Part shown: one piece after another, positions 23,601-32,600 of the stretch | Position numbering within the stretch: the first letter of the stretch is position 1 | Layout: each line of letters opens with the position of its first letter | NCBI GenBank assembly: GCA_946894095.1 | Contig: OX335647.2 | Span: 20,354,001-20,418,000, forward strand | From: Incurvaria masculella | Lineage: Eukaryota; Arthropoda; Insecta; Lepidoptera; Incurvariidae | Direction: 5' to 3' | Length of the DNA stretch: 64,000 nucleotides | Position numbers and translations under genes: made by a program | Notes under the pieces: generated by a model | What the model was told of the DNA's origin: nothing | The model's database searches: none | Seen by the model: only the letters and a program-made list of their open reading frames with translations

Positions 23601-26600
23601 TCCTAACGTGAATTCACAAAAAAAGAAAACCATGCAGAACGTATAATATGCCATTTAAGCACTGCATAAAGCGCCCTAATAACGATACATTTAAGGCTGA
23701 AATTGCTACGAATCGATATTTGTTTAAGAGTAACAAGGCCACCTTACGCTAATTGAGACGGTCGAAAAGTCGCGTGCGAGTATACGCTTTAAAGGTATAT
23801 TCATAAGAGCGCTTATCGTATGAAAAGTTTTTGGATTATATGATATGCATGGTTTTCTTTTTTTGTTAAATAAAGATCATAATATTATACGTTGTGACTA
23901 TTATACGTTATGCATGGAGAAATAAGTAATTTTATTTTTTAAACTTCTTCATGCACTACGTATAAAATTATACGATCTGCCGATTGTACGTTGTGCATGG
24001 TTTTAAAATTTTGTTAAAATATGACATTATACGATCTGCATATTAGACGTTCTGCCGTTCCCCCGTGAATACGACTCCTACTGGTTACGTACTTCCCCAA
24101 TTGTGTTTCCAGTTGCGGTTGAGGTCAGCTCCGTAGCATCCGCTTGCTGACTCCGATCTGGATTTACGCCACATCCGGTCCTGACGCACGCACACAAACC
24201 GGTAATTAATTTAAATAAAAATATTAAAGCCGATATCAGCTATGACGTTAGTTGCCATTTTACGACCATTAGTTTGACGTTTAATTTTTAGAAGCATTTC
24301 AATAAATTTCTGAAAAGGTGCAGAAGCATTTCATTGGTCTGGAGCAGGATTCAAAAGTGATATTTCGAACGAATATCGGGCCTCGGATTTGGGAAAATAA
24401 ATAATATAAACCCATAAAATGGACAATGACTTCGATTCAGTTGGTAGAACTTGATTAAATCAAAACCTCCACACACCCATAACTTATTAATTTAAAAAAA
24501 TGGTGGGATTAAGTAAAACGATTATGTAAACTATAGAAGTATCATTAAACTTCGATTTTTTTCTTGTTATATCTGCAAAAAATAGCTGGTTTTCATTCAT
24601 AGCAGCGAAGACAGCCAGTACGTTACCTAAATTCCATTACCTGAATTAGAGGAATTTTGGTCTCAAACGAAAAATGCATTTAGGGTGGTAAGTGCAACAA
24701 TCTCTGGTTAGTATTATAATTATGGTTATTATAAATCTCTCTTATTTCTTCTTTATTTATTTCATCTTATTATATTATTAATTTATTAATTTTAAAAAAA
24801 ATCACTAACTACAGATTGTCGCTTAGTAATCAATGACACCACGCTTAGCAATGAAATATTATATACCAAGTTCATGAAAGGTACTCCCGCCGAATTTCAG
24901 TTTTAACGTTTCGAAGAGTACTGTGAAGGCGTTGAAAATGACGTTCATGAAAAAGAGGCTTCAACCACAAAATCAATGTAATGGAGTTTTACAATCGGCA
25001 AATCACTAAAAGAGAGGTGGGAGGAGGAAGTTCGTGTCTCTTTCGGATCTTGTCAATCAATATCACCAGCATACTTGCAATGTACTTGGAATTGTAATCA
25101 ATTTATTTTGTTGAAATGAAATTAGTAATTTTTCACATTTATTGGAAGGTTTGAGATTGAATTCGTTGTAAATAACAAATGAATTAATGTTCCGAATCGA
25201 TTCTATAGCAAGCGCTACAAAAAATTCAGAAAATAGGAGGTACACCCATTTTTAGGGTTGCGTACCCAAAGGGTGCCAAAATAACTCTATTACTAAGCCT
25301 CCGCTGTCCGTCCGTGCGTCCGTCCATCTGTCCGTCTATCACAGGTACCGTAATAGGTACGCAGCTGAAATTTTCACAGATTGTGTAATTATTTTGCCGC
25401 TATAACAACAAATAGGTAAAATAAAAAAATTAATATAACAATTAAAAGGTAAAAAAAAATATTATTATAGTAGTTGTCAACATGTCGGTTTGGAATTAAA
25501 AAGAATCTAATCTAATTAAATATTATAAAGGGGAAAGTTTGTAATAATGGATGGATGGATGGATGGATGTTTGTTACTCTTTCACGTAAAAACTACTGAA
25601 TGGATTTTGATGAAACTTTACAATAATATAGCTTATACATCAGAATAAGACATAGGCTACAATTTATAAAGATATTGTGCCCATGGGCTTTCGAACTTTC
25701 ACGGGGCTGCGAAAACGATGCCGGTAGCGCTACTTCACACCAAGGGGAGCGGGGCCCGGGGCGGCGCGGAAGCGGCGGCGGGGGCGGGGCGGACGTTGCG
25801 ACGTGCGGTGGGTGAGGGGGGGGGACAAGAAGTCGCTCATCGCTGAGTGCGCTATCCGAACACGGGCAGACCCGTGAGGGCAGACGTCATGCCGGTTGTG
25901 TCCGTTGGAGAATTTTCAAGGCACTAGCGATTTGTTAAAAACTCATTGTACTTAAAGTAATATAGGCCCAAGGATAGTTATTGGCAGGTTTTTTTTGTTA
26001 GGAGTTACACGTACAAAAATATACTTCATTTTTATTTGAATCATATAGATAGGTTACTTACCTGTTAATTATAAATAATGACTTCGTTTTTATTTAAATT
26101 ATTAAAGGTTGTAGGTATGCAAGTAATTGGGCCTTTTTTGGTTATTTTGGTTCATTTATAATAATGTGAAAAACATAACAGCAATGATAATGTAAAATCT
26201 ATACTAATAATAAATCTGTAAGGGTTATTCATGGAGTAAGTTGCTTTGTTTTATAAGATTTTAGGTTTGTAGACTTTATTTATGATACTGAAACTAAATT
26301 GACGATTTTTAGAAATCATTTCTGTATGTATGTATGTATGTTCCTCCATAACTCTTAAACCGATTATTTGCATGAGATGAAACTTAGTAGACGTACATTT
26401 GACTACCCGGGAATTAGGATAGGCTAAATAGAATTCAGTTCCGCTTGCGCTAAGATGTGGCTGTCATACAAACTGCAATGCTATGCACGGCCCGGCGGGA
26501 GGGCGGCAGCTTGAGGGGGGGCTCGCTTACTTTTACTAATTATACTGAAGTACGGCTTTGAATTTTCCGCAACTTTAGGACTACTTGGCAAAATCCTTCA

Positions 26601-29600
26601 GAACAAATTACTCGATTTAGATGCGGATTGTATCTACGTCTAGCCTGATTATACTCAAAACTTATAGGCTACATAATATAACGCTTCATTACCAGAAGGG
26701 TGAGTAGTGAGTGTTAAATTCTTATAACTTGCGAACCACTTACCCGATTTATGTGCGTATTTTATCAATGTCTCTCTGGGAGCAGTCAGGTTCGAGATGG
26801 GTTACTGTTTTCGATGTTGAGGCTAGCTGTGGGTTGGAGTTACTTACTTACTAGGTAAGCAATGTTACAGTGCAAGCCACCAAATGTCAACGAAGCTCTA
26901 AAAGGGAATTATTGGATGTTTCTCATTAAGGCTGTTCCGACCCATATAAAGTTGTTTGCACACATAACGCAAAAAGTATTGCACTTTAAGCCACGAATTA
27001 ATAATAAAAGTTGAATATAGTCATATTACTTGCAGCGAAAACAATTTCACAATTTCAGGATTATTGGTTTTGTTATAATTTATTTAAATACGATATTTAT
27101 TTAACAGCGCCATCTAACGGTGTAAAACTTCTAATTGGCAATTACAACGAAATCATTAAACCTGAAATCGTGAATATGTTTTCGCTGCAACTACTATGGC
27201 TATATTTAATATTTTTGATGAATTCGTGCCTTAAAGTGCAATACTTTTTGCGTTCTGTGTAAAAAAAAAACATTGTATGGGTCGGAACATCCTTAAAACA
27301 TGCTATTTCATCTCGAACGATCTTGATTAAATTTGGTAGATGGATACATTGTCCTGGACCAGTTTGACCCTATTTTGGATCAGTCATGTGGGCTACTTTT
27401 TTTCCAGGAAATAATTTAGCCGACACTAACCCGAGCGAAGCCGGGTACCGCAGCTAGTATAACATATGTTAGGAAATTGAAGTGCCGTACAAGCGATTTA
27501 ACAATTCCAGAATAAAACCATAAGGAAAACCAATTTATGAAAACAATGGTGGATACACAACATATTCGTTATTTTTACCTCCTCAGTTCTTGCTTATTAC
27601 TCCAATAAAGTTATAATTATCGGCATGGCCGTTATCATATTTCAATTTTGCGTTTTGAGTTTAAGCATTTCAATTAACGTTTGCAGTCTTATTATGTCAC
27701 AGGTGAATGTTTCCTTACGGAATTATATGCGTTACTTTTATAAGTAGCGCTGTTACCACTTACCTTTTGACCACTCTTAAATTATTCGAAGCCTAATGTA
27801 GTTTTTGTTAATTTGTTTTATTATTTCTGTCCATTCACTCAAATGCAATAGTTTTTTCGCGTATTATTACTTCCTCATTGTAATCTTATTAATTAGTGTT
27901 ATCTTTGCTATTTTTATATTGATATATTTGTTTTGTGTATTTTGTTCATTTTAAATACTGGTAGCACATGCTGTGTTACTACTTGTGGGATGGTTCATAA
28001 GCTAGTGTTACTATATATGTTTATTGTTGTTTTTAATGTGATTCAATCCTGTCTGTAAGCCAATAAATAAATGAAATAACCCTCCTTCTTGCGCAGTCGG
28101 GTAGTTAATAAATTATTCCTAAGCCTAAGCTATACTCTGCTCAGGGTCTAGGGGCTAGAGACTTGCCTTTCATACGAAAGGTCTGGATGACATATGGATT
28201 GGATGAAACCATGTTGAAGCGGCCGTGTTTTCCATCCAGTTCAATGTAGCCGTGCTCATAAAGGGAAGGTCCTCGCATGGCACTCAATATTGTGTATTGG
28301 GCTAATTTTTTGTGGTATTAGCCATCCATGTCAGGTTAAAAAAATCCATCAGCACCTTTTTAAAAATGTTTTAGTTTCAAGCATTGTTTCAAGCATGCTT
28401 AAATACTTATTTGTTAGATAATTGTGGGAACCCTCCATACTCACCGTCGTGTGGGTGTAATGGTAGCCGTCCGGGTTGATGCTAGGGAATATTTGCCAGT
28501 CGAAACGGTCTCTCATGTCCTTCATCTCGGGCCGTTCGCTCGTCAGCAACTCCTCAATAAGAAAGGTGGCGACCGCCGGCGTGATCCACTCGCGCGCATG
28601 GATCCCTGCACGTATCCACTTATAAGTGACGAGACAGAATTTTACTCTTTCAAGTTTATAGTGAAAGCGAAATTATAGGTCTACCGCGGTGCGAGCATGG
28701 AAATTTTGCAACTTGCGACTCACAGAATACGATTGCAGAAACGTCAAAACTGGACTGCAGGCCCAATTATGATTCAGTTTAAGTTTAAATTTCGCTAACG
28801 ATTTTATAAAAAAACCATAATATCAAAGACATTAACTCTGAAATGTTTGAGAGTTTATAATTTGATAAACAACCGGCTAAGTGCGAATCGAACTCACAAC
28901 TAAGGGTTCCGTACCATGGTAAAATATTTAAATAAAAAAACCGGCCAAGTGTGAGTCGGACTCGCACACAAAGGGTTCCGTACCATCCACATGAAAAAAT
29001 CAGGTTTTTGTTATTATATGATATATTCAGCGTTATTATATGGTATTATTGTATACGTTTTTATTTCTTCAATAGTACACACTCTGTAAACATTTCAGCT
29101 GCCTACCTATTAGGGTTTACAAACAAACGGACAGCGGAGGCTCAGTAATAGGGTTCCGTTGACTATCAGACATTGTTGTACTCTATCCACCCACATTTAA
29201 AAATGACAGTCGAGTGGTATTTCGCATTAGCAAAGTACTCAGGCTAGGGGCTTCAATCGAATGCAACCAGTAGCAAGTTATTGAGCGAAGATACTCCACT
29301 CAAAATATTTGGTACTTATTGAGCGCTCGCACTCCAGGTTGATTTCTAAAAACCATAGCTGGAAACGAATTTCCCGTTCTTTTATTTTGTAATGAGTATT
29401 TTGCAGACGTTCGCGGAGTCCAAGATATCTAATACTCGTAGTTAATGAATCGCATTAGATAGGACGTTTTAACCATTAAGGGGCGATTTTCCAATGGTCA
29501 ATCAGTAACATAACTATTCGACGAATTTATTTACGCCGCTGCGTAATCCATAGACGGATGGATATCCGTTATAGTTAGGCCATATTTGTATTAGTAAAAT

Positions 29601-32600
29601 TACAGTAATCTGCTAGTGATAGGCGATATAATCCTTCGGTAATGACTATCCGTCTTTTGATAAACGTACATTTGTGCTATCAGCACGTCTATTCCTGGCA
29701 TTCAGTAATCAGGAATCAGGAATCCTGAGTCTAGAGAACCTATTTTGTAGCGATTTTCTTGACGAAAATATTTCGGAGCATAGTTTTTTTTATAAACAAG
29801 GTTTTCCGTCGAAAAATTCGCTTCAAACATCGCTATCAAGCGGTTTTCTAGACTCAGGATTCCTGATTCCTGATTACTGAATGCCAGGAATAGACCTACA
29901 GACCGCTATCTGACCATTGAAAAATAGAGGCTGACAGATTTTAATAAAGAAAATTATATAATTTTATGTATTTAATGAATACGACATTACCGTTATCTCA
30001 TTAATTTGAGTTTCAGCGACATCTACATTTTAAGCATTGTAATCAGATTTTGAAAATAATCTGAAAAAGTATTGGTCGTGAGATTCGTCGGAAGCAGGAC
30101 TTGAAACTGCGACCTTTGGATTACATGTCCACTGCTCTAAATTAACTGAGCTATCCCGACAATTACGTCAGCCAACGAATTTCTCGATTATATTCGAATC
30201 GACACAATGCTTCCCCAATATATCACGACCAATACTTTTTCAGATTATTTTCAAAATCTGATTACAATGCTTAAAATGTAGATGTCGCTGAAACTCAAAT
30301 TAAAAAGAAAATTATGTTCATAATATGGTAATATGCACACATAAGCTAAAAGAACACCTGATTCAATGACGATGGTGGGCTTGGAGTCGGCGCCCGTGGG
30401 CGTAAAGATACGCAGGCCGGTGATGTTGCGTCCCTCGTAGCTGTGTCCGGCGCTCACCAGGCGTGTGCTGTTGGGGAATGCCCGATTTTTCTCCTCGAGG
30501 AACATGTTGATCTGTAAAAATATATGTGTTACTTTTCGCAGATTTGTTGTCGAGTTATGCGATGATTGTCCTGGCGCTATACCATACCTATGGTATACTA
30601 CCATATTTTTCTGAATCAGATAATAATCTTTGTAAAGACTGCCCATAACAATAAACGCTTTCGCGTTTTTCACACGTTATTTATGTACTCAAACGGGGAT
30701 GACGTGAACCATTTTTAAAGAAAGATAAGATTTAAATACCTTTATTTAACCCGACGTTTCGAAATACGTGTTCTCCCGTGACTCCGATTGGATTCAACTC
30801 CTTTGAAACGTTGGGTTAAAGAAAGGTATTTACATCTTATCTTTTGTTAAAATTGTTCTCGTAAGCTCATTAATCAATAATAAGTCCATAAATAATTAAT
30901 AAAAACCCTCGCCACCTTACTGGTATACATTCCGAGCTTGCCATAGATTACATTTCTTCTGTATTACTTCGACTACATCTACTGACCACCTCGGCCTCCG
31001 CTATAAACTAACGGAAATAAGCTATTTAATTATTTCTGATCACAAAAAAAAAAGACTTATTCTTTCGCACAGCTCAGGACTATACCCACACCTAATGTCA
31101 TGATTATATCCCATCAGTGTGCCTCTCGTGAAGAGAACATGAGAAGTTTTCGTGTGAGAAGCTATCGAACTCTACGCAGAAAAAAGATACCTACCTTTTT
31201 TCTATTTATACAGCGTATGATATCTCGGAAGCGACTGACAGTAACCGACGTAAGTGACCGTTATTCGACCGTTACAGGTGGTCATAGTTTGGATTTCACG
31301 TAAAAAATACCCTCTCTTACACAGGTAGCAGGTTTAAAACCGCCCGGGTGAAGAAAGATGGTCGAACGAAAAATAAAATTGTCTGCGTTTTCCATTCTTT
31401 TCAATATAGTTGTTCAATATAAGGAAGGTGCACCTAGTTTTCATGTAGTACGATGGACTAATATCGGGATCGTAGGTGTAGTATACGCCATCTATATACA
31501 GTTCTTAGTTTACCTTATTCCGACTCCAGCACTTGTACAGTTAATTTTGACGTTTAATGACATCTATATTGAAGACGAACTGGTGATCAAAATAAAATTG
31601 TCGGCAACATACACGGTCAATGTCGTAGTAACTGTCCCACGAGAAGCCGCTCTTCAAATTTTTCCGCGTTTCTGTCGCCAGCGCTCTGGAACATATTGCG
31701 AGCTATAAAAGAGCATCTCAAGAGGACATACATGTACTGTTGTGATCATGACTGCGTCTGGAGTGAACTGGTGAAAATATATTTCACTCGCTTATTTAAT
31801 TTGTATCGGTGGTGTGATGTAATGTGATGTGTAATGTCGATGTGAATGCACCGTATTATAATCAGAAGCCTGTTTGTAATGAAACGACTGATACGATTAG
31901 CTCACAATGCACACGGAATATGGGAAGTAAACCTCATCAAACCTGCGAAAATAGTCATTATGGCCACAAATCACTGTTCAGAAGTTATTAAAATAACTTA
32001 AAAACGGCCCGTAAGCTATGTGCCCCATACAAACGTAGTTAACTAATCATTTGGAAACTGCTATTCCAATGAAATTGATATTTAATATCTAATATCAGGT
32101 AACAAATATCTGTGTCTGCACGCTTTTGCTTTTTTGAAAAATTCAATCGGAATGAAATGAAAGCAAAAAAAAAATCTTCATACGAATTTTGTTTTCTCTG
32201 TGGTTTGAACCAGAATACATTTACGGAAAAAACAAAGACATGCAGACACAGATATTTTTAGCCTAATGTTACATACCAAAGTTGGAAGTAAGTTAGAACA
32301 GTGGTTTTCAAATTATTAGTAAACTACGTTTGTATGAGAGGCGAAATTTTCTGATGCTTGTGTCCAATGTGTATTAGTATGAACAGTGAGCACTATCGGC
32401 AAGTCTGATCTTTATTCTCGCCATAGCACAACTGGTAGCGAGATCCATAGAAATAAATATGAAAATCTATTTTAAAACAAACCCATTGACGATAGCTTTA
32501 TTTGTTTTACATGACTGAACACAGAAACTTTTTTTTTTAATTAACCCGAATGTACTCTGCAAATAGTTATTTTCGCGAAAGCCGTCTAATATTATGACAG

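Noticed and set aside
23100..24000. Many TATAAT-like motifs considered as promoters.
   Set aside because: They are the repeated motif of the foldback element; a bacterial -10 resemblance has no meaning in this eukaryotic context.
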